Shown one piece after another: positions 1-7,381 of a stretch of 64,000 bases of DNA; the stretch's first letter is position 1, and each line of letters opens with the position of its first letter. Source of the stretch: Dasyornis broadbenti (taxonomy: Eukaryota > Chordata > Aves > Passeriformes > Dasyornithidae); NCBI GenBank assembly GCA_013397935.1, contig VZRN01000216.1, forward strand, positions 1,759,581 through 1,823,580. Reading direction: 5' to 3'. Under the pieces are notes generated by a model, which was not told the origin of the DNA, did no database searches, and saw only the letters and a list, made by a program, of their open reading frames with translations. The position numbers and the translations under genes were made by a program.

Positions 1-405
1 CTGCCTACCTCCCACTTCCCCTGCAGTTTTTAAGGCATCAATCTGTTTGCTCCCAGGAAACTGACAGGTAATGAGAAGAGAGCTCCCTCCAGGGGCACCT
101 GTGCTTCACGGACAGTGCTGCAATTTCCTCAACAAAATGGAAAAGGGGCAAGCTGGCAGTTTCACAGCCATGGATGAAACACTAGGGATGAGGCCACCGG
201 TTTATTTCACTGCAAAGCTCCACTGCTCTATTGCCTGAGGCAAACAGCACCGACTGGCAGAGGGCAAAAGGAATCAAACACTGGACTGCTGGCTGGGCTC
301 TGACACTCCCAGGGCTCTGCACACGCACTCAGAAAGGGCCAGGTTAGCCACAGGAGGAATTAACTGGGTGCTGGGAGGCAGCACAGGCCCTCACCACAGA
401 TTTAC
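1..405 (-). other. PLA2G6: PLA2G6 intron 5 (partial)
   Basis: Sequence downstream (in gene direction) of the fifth coding exon. It begins with a good donor (GTAAAT at 405-400 on the minus strand) and runs off the left edge. I looked for the next ankyrin exon, which in the human protein begins MARMLLKRG, and did not find it here, so it lies outside the window. No repeat or other element was recognised. Confidence 0.8.
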
Positions 406-502
406 CTCTGCCTTCTTCGCCCAGTGCAGTGGAGTGGCTTCATAGCGTGGGTCTTTGGAGCAAACCTGGCTGGCATCTGCCTCAAGGATGGCCTGGGCAC
501 AC
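406..502 (-). CDS. PLA2G6: PLA2G6 coding exon 5 (ankyrin repeat)
   Basis: 97 nt, phase 2 to phase 0, residues 265-297. Reads GCAQAILEADASQVCSKDPR then YEATPLHWAKKAE, matching human [20 protein letters not shown] and its continuation. Acceptor CCCAG ends at 503; donor GTAAAT starts at 405. Confidence 0.93.
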
Positions 503-3500
503 CTGGGAAAGAGCGAGATGACAGGAAGGGTGGCTGCTATCTTGCCTCAAGACCTCCACTCACATCACCACCTGCCTTCTGCGCAGAGGAAAACCAGGAA
601 ACCCTGCAGCAGCAGCAGGGTCTCTGCAACACCTGTGAGCTCCTCAGCTGCACTTTTGTTTTACTCTTCATAGAAAGTGTGGGCACAACAGGAAGCACAC
701 AAGCAAAACAGTGTTGGGAGCAGGAGAACCTCTTCCCAATTACAAGCTGTGGAGCAGCATCTGGATGCTTCCCCAACACAGGAAGATGGTATTTCTGGAA
801 ACTCTCCAAATCTGAGAAGCAAAATTCTTCTCTTTTCCTCTCTTTGCACAGAAACATGGGCATAGAACTGTAATAGCTAAATACTTGCTGAAATTAAGGA
901 TCTGTGTACTTCGCTATGAGTGAAAAACCACACCTGTTGTGAACAGACCAATATCAGGTGCCTAGAAAACACATAGGGAGACGTAGGAAATAAGCACACC
1001 CTCTCCCCTACCACCAAACAAACCCTGCACAAGAGATGGAGCCCCAGTGCAAGCTCAGTGACCTGTGCACATTTTGGCCTTGTGGATGTGTCTCTGATGC
1101 TGGGAAGCACTTTTCAAAATGCTTTAAAATCAGCTACCAGCAGCTAGTGTTGCCTTGAAAGCAACACTGTCTGTAGAGCTTGGGCACTCTCTGAACATAG
1201 AGTACTATAAAGTATATACAAAGGGAAACAAATTTCTCCAAAGAAAACAGAAGTAAATATTGTGCCTCTTTTGATTCAGTTCCAGAGTGCGCTATTAAGA
1301 GTCAAGAGTATCTCTGGCCCACAGGAGATAGGAAAAACTAGGCTTTGGAATGAAAGCTTATTAGGATCAGAGCACTCAAAGACAGAGGTACAGCAATTAA
1401 TACTATCTAAGCATCCTACAGCTCATTCTGAGAAACAGTATTTCACAAACATAGCTTTTCAAATGTGTTTTTCTGCTGATGTCTGATACCGCATAATGTA
1501 TCAATTCAGGGAGAAGAAGGTTTTATTGTGAAAGCATTTATTTCTTTCCCATACCAGCACTTCCCTGGCCTTTTGCCAATGACTGCACATGAGACCCGTC
1601 CTACTGAGCACAGCCCTGGACAACTCTGAGCAAGCACACAGGTCCCCAGACTGCAGGGGAGACTACATACCCCTTGTGGGAGAACTTCAGTGCTGTGTGG
1701 ATGGGGTAGCCCAGTGTGCCCACGACGCTGCAGCTGGCACGGCACTTCAGCAGCGACCGAACCATGTCCTCCTTGCCCAGCTGGCACGCGAGGTGCAGAG
1801 CTGTCAGCCCTTCGTGGCTCAGGTGGTCCAAGCCAGTTGTTGGGGTTTTGCCCAGGAGCTGCAAGGAGGAGACAGGTAAATAAATAGACAGACAAACATG
1901 GGAGAGCATTGTCTCTCTTCCTGAGCTCCGAGGACAGACTCTGGAGCACCAGACCCCTCACGATGCTACAACCCGTCCTCTCCATCCCTGCTCCCTGTAA
2001 ATTGTAGATCTCTTGCATGCTGACTGGTTTGCTGCACAAAAATATCCCACTGCTGTACTGGGGAAACCCTGCAAGCCCTGGTGCACGCATGAGAAGTGGG
2101 AATTTAATTTCTTTTTCCTAGTTTAGCAAGGAATCAATAGACAAAAGAAACAAACAGATCAGACAACAAGCCAAGCCGATGCCATCAGAAAATTAAAGAA
2201 GAGGATATCTTTTGAATACAAAGCTCCTAACTGCCCACTCCACAGCATGGCAAGCCCTGATCCTCATCCCTACCTCATCATGCATTAGGAAACTCCAACA
2301 CAGACTGGCAGCAAGAGGGAGGGCTGTCACAACAGGTGTTGGGCAAACGTTGGGGTTGAGGCTGTGGGGAAGAGCCAGTCTCAGGCTCACACTGAGTCTT
2401 GGGTAGCTGACAGACCTCAGGAACCACGTGCAAGGCCACCCACACCCTCACAGAGCCCATCACTCTGCCCAGCGCTTCTCAACAACCAAGAACACCTCCA
2501 ACTTCAGGCTGCCTCTGCCTCGAGGCTCTGATTGCTGCCCTCCATGCAAGGCCACTCCGTTCAGATTAGAAACCACTCCCACCTCAATGATCTGGGGGTT
2601 GTTCCCTCGCACAGCGTAGTGGAACACAGTCTCGCCATTCCTGTCGGTGATGTCCACCCGTGCATGGCACTCCAGCAGCTCCAGCAGGCACTCCATGTCG
2701 CCCTTGCTGCACGCCAGGTGCAGTGGGGTGCAGCCATCCTCGCTGTCCCTGCTGTTCACGCAGCTGCAAGAGAGGACTCGGCGTGAGGCCCAGGAATGGC
2801 CACGGGCAGCAGGAGGACGTGGAGCTGCTCCGAGGTACCTTCCACGTCTGCCCCATCTGGTGCGAACCGCAAAAGGGATTCACAAAAACCCTTGCCAGGG
2901 AAGGGCCATCACGCAGCCCTGCCCTGGACTCTCTCCCTGACATGCTGCTCCTTTTTCTGCCCTCCATATGGGATCAGCTGCCTCTGCCCAAGGGAAGGCA
3001 GGAGACAGGCTACAGTCAGCAACCTGGCAATGGTGCTGCCATTTGCTCTCCAGTCCCTTAACACCTCACCAGTGCCCCCATCCTCCGTACACTTGTGCTG
3101 GTTTATGGCTGGGGTAGGATTAACTTTCTTCCCAGTGGCTGGTATGGAGCTGTGTTTTGGATTCCTGCTGAACACAGAGTTGATACTATAGAGATGTTTT
3201 TGTTATTGCTGAGCAGGGCTTACACAGAACCAAGGCCTTTTCTGCTTTTCATGCTGACGTGCTGGTGGGGAGACTGGGGGTGCAGGGGAGGCTGGGAGGA
3301 AACACAGCCGGGACAGGTGACCCCAGCTGACCTCGGGGTTATTACAGACCACAGGACATCATGCTCAGTATATAAAATCTGGGGAAAAGGAGGAAGTGGG
3401 GGGACATTTGGAGTGATGCCATTTGTCTTCCCAAGTCACCAATACACATGAACACCTGCCTACCCATGGGAAGCAGTGACTTAATCCCTGGTTTTACGTT

Positions 3501-4901
3501 CCTTGTGTGCATGGCTTTCATTTTCCGTATTAAACTGGCTTTATCTCAACTCTCCAGTTTTCTACCTTTTGCCCTTTCGATTCTCTCCCCACTCCCTCTG
3601 GTGGGGGAGTGAGCAAGCGGCTGCATGGGGCTTGGATGCTACCTGGGGTTAAACCACGACAGAACTTCCCCACGAAAAGAGACCAAGAGTTTGTTGCCAA
3701 AAACTGTTTCCAGACAGTCCTGCTGTACCCCCACTCCTGTGGCTTACAAAGTCAAACCTTCAAAAATCACGTCCACAAGGGTTGCAATAACGTAACCGGT
3801 ATCTCCGGCAGGACACTTCCGTCCTTCACCTCAAACACCAGAGGTCCAGGCTCTGCAGCAGCAGCTTGAAGCCCACCAACCAGCTCCCACAGCAAAGAAG
3901 GGACACTCTCATAGAGCCCAGCCTGCCCTCCCAAGCTCCTTCTGAGCACTGAGCCCCCGGAGAGCCCGTGCTCCTTGCCTCACGATGTGGTTGTGCCGGA
4001 AGCTCTCGCGGCGGCCAAACTCCACAGCGATGTGCGCCGAGGACCAGCTGGGGTGGCTGCGGAGGCAGTCACTGAGCTGCTGGAGCTCCTCCAGGGACAA
4101 GGGCTGGCACGAGCTCTCGTAGAAAGGGCGCAGCTGCTGGGCATATTGCTCGAAGTACACCAGGGCGTCATCTTCGTTGTCCAGCTGGAAGAGCCTGGAG
4201 AGAAGGCAAGCACAGGGTTGGTCCTGCTCAAAGGAACAGCCCCAGTCCTGTGTATCTGAGGAAAACAGCTCATTTCCAAACAGCAGTGCTGGGAACTTTC
4301 CTATTCTTCTTCAGCTAGTGTCATCCATGTTCCAAGGGAAGATTACACCCCTTCCTGAACAATGCTGGGTTTTGCACTGAAGTATCCTACGCTCCAGATG
4401 CTGAACCAGCAACAGGAAGGAGCGGAAATGCATGTGCACCTATGGATGCCATGAATTATATCACAGCTGCCTGTTGTTGCAGCGTTTGGACCCTGTCCTG
4501 TTTCCACCAGCTGTTTTGACGGCAGCTCCTCCACCAGCGTCTGGACTGGACGTCAGCGACTTCCACCCCTCCCAGCCCACCTGCTGCTTCAGCTCAGCAC
4601 ATCACCCGCAGCCTCGAAGCAGCCCCTACATCAGCAGTTTGGGGTCTTTGTTTTCCCACGTCAGCAGAGAAAGCCAAAGGTCTGTCACTCACCGGAACGC
4701 GACCTGCGGGCTCTGAGGGTTCACCAGCAGGCAGTCCCAGGAGCGAGCGAGGCTGTTCTTGTAGAGGGCCACCCTGCCCTCCTCCCGCAGGCAGGTGTGA
4801 CCGGCGTACTCGGCGGCCGACACCTCCCTCACGCGGTACGGGTTGGAGAATATCTGCGTGACGCTGCTGAAGGTGTCCACCAGCCTCCCAAAGAACTGCA
4901 T
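406..4901 (-). CDS. PLA2G6: PLA2G6, calcium-independent phospholipase A2 group VI (5' part, 5 coding exons)
   Basis: Encodes the N-terminal 297 residues of iPLA2-beta, which hydrolyses the sn-2 acyl chain of glycerophospholipids for membrane remodelling and signalling. Exons join in phase: 4901-4693, 4194-3979, 2763-2583, 1858-1671, 502-406 (209+216+181+188+97 = 891 nt). The protein starts MQFFGRLVDTF, close to human MQFFGRLVNTF, and the ATG sits in GGGAAGATGC. Residues 1-140 are the N-terminal domain. Ankyrin repeats begin near residue 151 (DGCTPLHLAC) and recur at GLTALHLACQLG and ATPLHWAKKAE. A DITD tetrapeptide at residues 179-182 matches the human DVTD caspase-3 site. The GXSXG lipase domain is outside the window, so this is a partial gene by position, not a broken one. 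The intron between exons 2 and 3 uses a GC donor. The identification is certain from several exon-length matches. Confidence 0.96.
503..1670 (-). other. PLA2G6: PLA2G6 intron 4
   Basis: 1.17-kb intron with GTATGT donor and CCCAG acceptor. I see no exon, repeat family or RNA gene inside it. The open frames on both strands are short and do not look coding. Confidence 0.85.
1671..1858 (-). CDS. PLA2G6: PLA2G6 coding exon 4 (ankyrin repeat)
   Basis: 188 nt, phase 0 to phase 2, residues 203-264. Reads LLGKTPTTGLDHLSHEGLTA and on through GYPIHTALKFSHKG, aligned throughout to human PLA2G6. Acceptor TTGCAG at 1864-1859; donor GTATGT at 1670-1665. Confidence 0.95.
1859..2582 (-). other. PLA2G6: PLA2G6 intron 3
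   Basis: 0.72-kb intron between exons 3 and 4, both borders canonical. Nothing recognised inside. Confidence 0.85.
2583..2763 (-). CDS. PLA2G6: PLA2G6 coding exon 3 (ankyrin repeat, caspase-site region)
   Basis: 181 nt, phase 2 to phase 0, residues 142-202. Contains DGCTPLHLACSKGD (ankyrin helix) and then VDITDRNGETVFHYAV. DITD corresponds to the human DVTD cleavage site. Acceptor TTGCAG at 2769-2764; donor GTGGGA at 2582-2577. Confidence 0.95.
3094..3661 (+). mobile_element. Solo LTR of an avian ERVL-type endogenous retrovirus
   Basis: A 568-bp block in PLA2G6 intron 2, antisense to the gene, beginning TGTGCTGG and ending CCACGACA (TG...CA termini). In this orientation it has a TATA box (TATATAAA, 3369-3376) and 155 bp later a poly(A) hexamer ATTAAA (3529-3534), so U3, R and U5 are in order. 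The sequence resembles the abundant avian LTR whose ends read TGTGCTGGTTT and GGGGTTAAACCACGACA. That match is from memory. No retroviral coding sequence flanks it, so it is solo. The flanking pentamers ACACT (3089-3093) and GAACT (3662-3666) match imperfectly, consistent with an old insertion. Confidence 0.75.
3979..4194 (-). CDS. PLA2G6: PLA2G6 coding exon 2, ending at a GC donor
   Basis: Encodes RLFQLDNEDDALVYFEQY and onward to residue 142 (phase 2 in, phase 2 out). Acceptor CTCCAG at 4200-4195. The exon ends GTGAG followed by GCAAGG (GC at 3978-3977). A GT donor three codons earlier (at 3983) would leave exon 3 out of frame. The GC donor restores codon AGC, giving IVSCVNS against human IISCANC. 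Confidence 0.9.
4195..4692 (-). other. PLA2G6: PLA2G6 intron 1
   Basis: 0.5-kb intron with canonical GTGAGT donor and CTCCAG acceptor. No other feature seen. Confidence 0.85.
4693..4901 (-). CDS. PLA2G6: PLA2G6 coding exon 1 (start codon)
   Basis: Encodes residues 1-69 plus two bases of codon 70. ATG at 4901-4899; donor GTGAGT at 4692-4687. No convincing acceptor with a pyrimidine tract precedes the ATG, so this is probably also the first transcribed exon, running into the CpG island. In human a separate non-coding exon is known upstream. Confidence 0.94.
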
Positions 4902-5112
4902 CTTCCCAGAGCCTCAGGCGTCGCCTCCCGAGAGAAACCCGACCACAGGCTCCGCCCGGCCGCTGCCCTTCCACGCACTGCGTGATCCAGCACCGGGAGC
5001 GCCGCCGGGTGACAGCCCGGGGCCCGGAATGCGGGAACGGGGCTGGGGGCGGATCCGGGGATAGCGCCAGGCAAAGCACCACGGGCCCCCAGCGCCCTCC
5101 GCGCGCCGCCCG

Positions 5113-5262
5113 CCAATCGCCGGCACCGCCCCCCGGGCCGGGCCAATCAGCGGCACCGCCCCTCGGGCCGGGCCAATCAGCGGCACCGCCCCCCGGGCCG
5201 GGCCAATCAGCGGCACCGCCCCTCGGGCCGGGCCAATCAGCGGCGCCGCTTCCGGGGCGGGG
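5113..5262. repeat. Five 30-bp tandem units, each a CCAAT box plus GC box
   Basis: CCAATC starts at 5113, 5143, 5173, 5203 and 5233, exactly 30 bp apart. Each unit continues with a CACCGCCCC-type GC box (Sp1/KLF class) and CGGGCCGGG. Units 2 and 4 are identical, and units 1 and 3 share a C where 2 and 4 have T, so the array probably grew by a 60-bp duplication. Unit 5 diverges and contains an ETS core (TTCCGG) and GGGGCGGGG. CCAAT pentamers at about three helical turns are typical of NF-Y targets (established knowledge). A role here is inference. Confidence 0.9.
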
Positions 5263-5329
5263 CCATGAGGGGGCGGGATTAACGCCGTGCCCGCCCCCTG
5301 CCGGAGGAGTAGGGCGGAAGGGCGGGAGG

Positions 5330-5338
5330 CGCCATCTT
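5330..5338 (-). promoter_or_regulatory. YY1-like site
   Basis: CGCCATCTT is the reverse complement of the core AAGATGGCG that YY1 recognises. Such sites are often just downstream of the start in CpG-island promoters, so it may mark the start region of MAFF or PLA2G6. Confidence 0.5.
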
Positions 5339-5394
5339 AGTGAGGGGAGGGGCCACGGGGGTGGGGCCACACTTCTTAAAGCGGTAGTGGCGCA

Positions 5395-5757
5395 TTTTGA
5401 TGAGGCGTTCTGCTCGCGGCAGGGACGGTCATCGGTCGTGCGTCATTCCTGCACTGGAGTGAAAACCAGCCCTGCCGGAGCGCGGCTGCTTTCATACCGC
5501 GGTGTGCGGTGTGCGCTGGCAGCGTGCGAGGAGAGCCGGCACCGCGGGGCGCGTTAAGGGCAGCGGGCCCTTTAAGGGCAGCGGCCACCCCGCGCAACAG
5601 CAGCTGCGGAGGGGCGTGGTGAGGGTGACGTCACCGCATGACTGTGTTTTTATGAATGAAAAGAATCCGCGGGTGAGTAATCGCGGGGAGCGGGGCTGGA
5701 GGCGCCGCCCGACGCCCTGACCCGGCAGCGGCCCCGCGGGACCAGCGCAGCCGCCAG
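5395..5757 (+). other. MAFF: MAFF non-coding exon 1 (start approximate)
   Basis: The 3' border is CGCCAG followed by GTGAGCGC (GT at 5758-5759), a strong donor. A second strong donor, GGGTGAGTAA, lies at 5673 (exon ending 5672), so two alternative first-exon ends are possible. The 5' end is only a guess within the CpG island. The MAFF start codon lies after an acceptor at 6832, so a spliced 5' UTR is required. Confidence 0.5.
5626..5633. promoter_or_regulatory. MAFF: Consensus cAMP-response element upstream of or in MAFF exon 1
   Basis: The palindrome TGACGTCA lies within AGGGTGACGTCACCGC (5622-5637). It is 40-130 bp upstream of two candidate MAFF exon 1 donors. CREB/ATF binding would fit a stimulus-inducible gene. 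The same 16 bases occur at the TMEM184B promoter (39901-39916). Confidence 0.75.
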
Positions 5758-5819
5758 GTGAGCGCCGGCCGGGGCGGCCCCTCCGCTCCCGCCTGGGCTT
5801 CTCCCCCCATGGGGCGGCC

Positions 5820-5845
5820 NNNNNNNNNNNNNNNNNNNNNNNNNN
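5820..5845. other. Assembly gap (26 N)
   Basis: A short run of unknown bases in the GC-rich first intron of MAFF. Open frames that appear to cross it are artefacts. Confidence 0.99.
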
Positions 5846-6702
5846 GATCGGGACCGGGACTAGGGCTGGGAGGGAACGGGACGGGGGGAGGACCGGCCGG
5901 CCGGCCGCGCTCGGGGCCGTCCGCTCTTCCCTTCCAATTCCCGGCCACCGCCCTGGAGGGATCCGCCGCCGCTCCTCCGGCTCCGGCGGCAGATCCCCGG
6001 CCCGGATTGCATCAGCTTCCAGCCGCCCCGGCTCCACCTTCCCCGCCGCCCCCCTCCAGCCCCTCATTCCTCTCGGGGCGCTCTCGGCCCCGTCCCGGCG
6101 CCCCTCGTCTCTCCGAGGGCTGCCCTAACGAGAACGGGGCTCCCCGAGCTGGGGAGCGGCTGCTGAGCTGCAGTCCGGGGTCCCGGACCCCTCCTCACTC
6201 TCGGAACGCAGGGACGGGGAGGGCCCGGCCACCGGCGAGGGGCAGGCACCGCTTCCGTGCCTTTCCCCGCTCGGCTGCTGAATCACGGGGCGGCCACTCC
6301 TCACCGGCCCGCGCTGCGTGGCCGCGACCCTTCGCCCCCAGAGCCTGGGGACACCCGCCCCTTGCGCCGGGACCCGCGGTGCTCTCGCCGGGCCGTGGGG
6401 CGGCACCTCCGCACGGGTCCCGGCTGGGTGACTTCGCCACGGTGTCACTCCGTGGGGCTGCTGCTTTTACTTTCCCTTCAGCCTCGGGCGGATCTCGCCT
6501 GTGTTTCCTCCCCGTGGGGAAGCCCTGGCTTCCCAGCAGGCGGCCTGGGGCGTTTTGGGTCCCCTGGAGCAGAGCAGCATCCCAGCCATCTCGTGATGGG
6601 ATGAAGGAGGACGGGAGGTCCATCCTTGCCCCATTATTATTATTGCTTGCAGTCATCATTGCTATTAATATTATTACTATGTACTTTTTTTAAAAGGAGT
6701 GG

Positions 6703-6714
6703 GATGAGTCATGC
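6703..6714. promoter_or_regulatory. MAFF: AP-1/MARE-like site in MAFF intron 1
   Basis: GATGAGTCATGC contains the AP-1 heptamer TGAGTCA (6705-6711) followed by TGC, close to the TGCTGAGTCAGCA recognition element bound by small Maf heterodimers. It lies 140 bp before the coding start. Feedback control is possible but not shown. Confidence 0.4.
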
Positions 6715-6850
6715 GGTCCGGGTGGGGGGGATGTGGGCAGCGGGCAGGGGACCAGCAGGGCTGGTGTCCTCTGCTCTGAGCTGAGGGACACGGGGCTGGC
6801 AGTAACCAGCTTTTCTCCTGGCTGCTCAGCAGGGCCAGAGTGAGGGAAGG

Positions 6851-6886
6851 ATGGCTGCGGACGGGCTCTCCAGCAAGGCTTTGAAG
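6851..6886 (+). CDS. MAFF: MAFF coding exon A
   Basis: 36 nt encode MAADGLSSKALK. Donor GTGAGC at 6887. The ATG context GGAAGGATGG has G at +4 and an A at -4. Confidence 0.93.
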
Positions 6887-7381
6887 GTGAGCACCAGTGG
6901 GAATTGGGGCTTGGGAGGCAGGGGGCTGGTTTTGGGGGTCTCAGGTGACCACCCCTCTCTCCGGCAGGTGAAGCGGGAGCTGGGGGAGAACACGCCACTG
7001 CTGTCAGATGAGGAGCTGATGGGGCTGTCAGTGCGGGAGCTCAACCACCACCTGCGGGGCCTCTCCAAGGAGGAGGTGGCGAGGCTGAAGCAGCGTCGCC
7101 GGACGCTGAAGAACCGGGGTTACGCTGCCAGCTGCCGGGTGAAGCGCGTCTGCCAGAAGGAAGAGCTGCAGAAGCAGAAGATGGAGCTGGAGTGGGAGGT
7201 GGACAAGCTGGCCCGGGAGAACGCTGCCATGCGCCTGGAGCTCGACACCCTCCGTGGCAAGTACGAGGCCCTGCAGGGCTTTGCCCGCACCGTGGCCACT
7301 CACGGGCCCCCTGCCAAGGTGGCCACTGCCAGTGTCATCACCATCGTCAAGTCGGGCACCAACCAGGCCACCTACTCCTAG
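6851..7381 (+). CDS. MAFF: MAFF, small Maf bZIP transcription factor
   Basis: Two coding exons, 6851-6886 and 6968-7381, give 149 residues, starting MAADGLSSKALK and ending NQATYS. Small Maf proteins lack a transactivation domain. They homodimerise as repressors or pair with CNC factors (NRF2, NF-E2, BACH) at MARE/antioxidant elements. Visible parts: a SUMO acceptor motif VKRE at 13-16; the extended homology region (LMGLSVRELNHHLRGLS); the basic region (RLKQRRRTLKNRGYAASCRV); then a leucine zipper through LEWEVDKLARENAAMRLE and LDTLRGKYEAL. The C-terminal SVITIVKS is typical of MafF/G/K. The divergence from MafG and MafK, and the PLA2G6-MAFF-TMEM184B gene order, identify MafF. The 81-bp intron is in frame and stop-free, so a retained-intron isoform is conceivable. 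Confidence 0.96.
   Translation: MAADGLSSKALKVSTSGNWGLGGRGLVLGVSGDHPSLRQVKRELGENTPLLSDEELMGLSVRELNHHLRGLSKEEVARLKQRRRTLKNRGYAASCRVKRVCQKEELQKQKMELEWEVDKLARENAAMRLELDTLRGKYEALQGFARTVATHGPPAKVATASVITIVKSGTNQATYS
6968..7381 (+). CDS. MAFF: MAFF coding exon B
   Basis: 414 nt from VKREL to the TAG stop at 7379-7381. Acceptor CCGGCAG ends at 6967. Carries the whole extended homology region, basic region and zipper. Confidence 0.96.
   Translation: MKRELGENTPLLSDEELMGLSVRELNHHLRGLSKEEVARLKQRRRTLKNRGYAASCRVKRVCQKEELQKQKMELEWEVDKLARENAAMRLELDTLRGKYEALQGFARTVATHGPPAKVATASVITIVKSGTNQATYS

Larger units (their letters stand above)
4902..5757. promoter_or_regulatory. PLA2G6/MAFF bidirectional CpG-island promoter
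   Basis: GC- and CpG-rich DNA between the PLA2G6 start codon (leftward) and the MAFF exon 1 donor (rightward). It holds five CCAAT/GC-box units (5113-5262), a YY1-like CGCCATCTT (5330-5338) and a consensus CRE (5626-5633). No TATA box was found, which fits a CpG-island promoter with dispersed starts. Exact transcription starts cannot be read from sequence. The short distance (under 1 kb between coding or transcribed sequence of the two genes) makes a shared promoter the simplest reading. Confidence 0.75.
5758..6832 (+). other. MAFF: MAFF intron 1
   Basis: 1.1-kb GC-rich intron between the donor at 5758 and an acceptor CTGCTCAGCAG ending at 6832 (or CAG ending at 6829). It contains the N gap, an ATT-rich patch near 6637-6690 and an AP-1/MARE-like site at 6705-6711. 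The long open frame through it on the plus strand reflects base composition and shows no family resemblance. Confidence 0.7.

Noticed and set aside
1..405. Possible sixth PLA2G6 ankyrin exon
   Set aside because: No frame on the minus strand matches the expected MARMLLKRG-type sequence, and the donor at 405 shows that this is intron.
4594..5370. Minus-strand open frame with repeated WPGPRGGAAD-like peptides
   Set aside because: It is the translation of the 30-bp promoter repeat in a GC-rich region and overlaps PLA2G6 exon 1 in another frame.
5758..6693. Long plus-strand open frame (about 310 codons) through the MAFF first intron
   Set aside because: It crosses the N gap, its length is explained by high GC content, and it has no family resemblance. 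The real MAFF start is at 6851.
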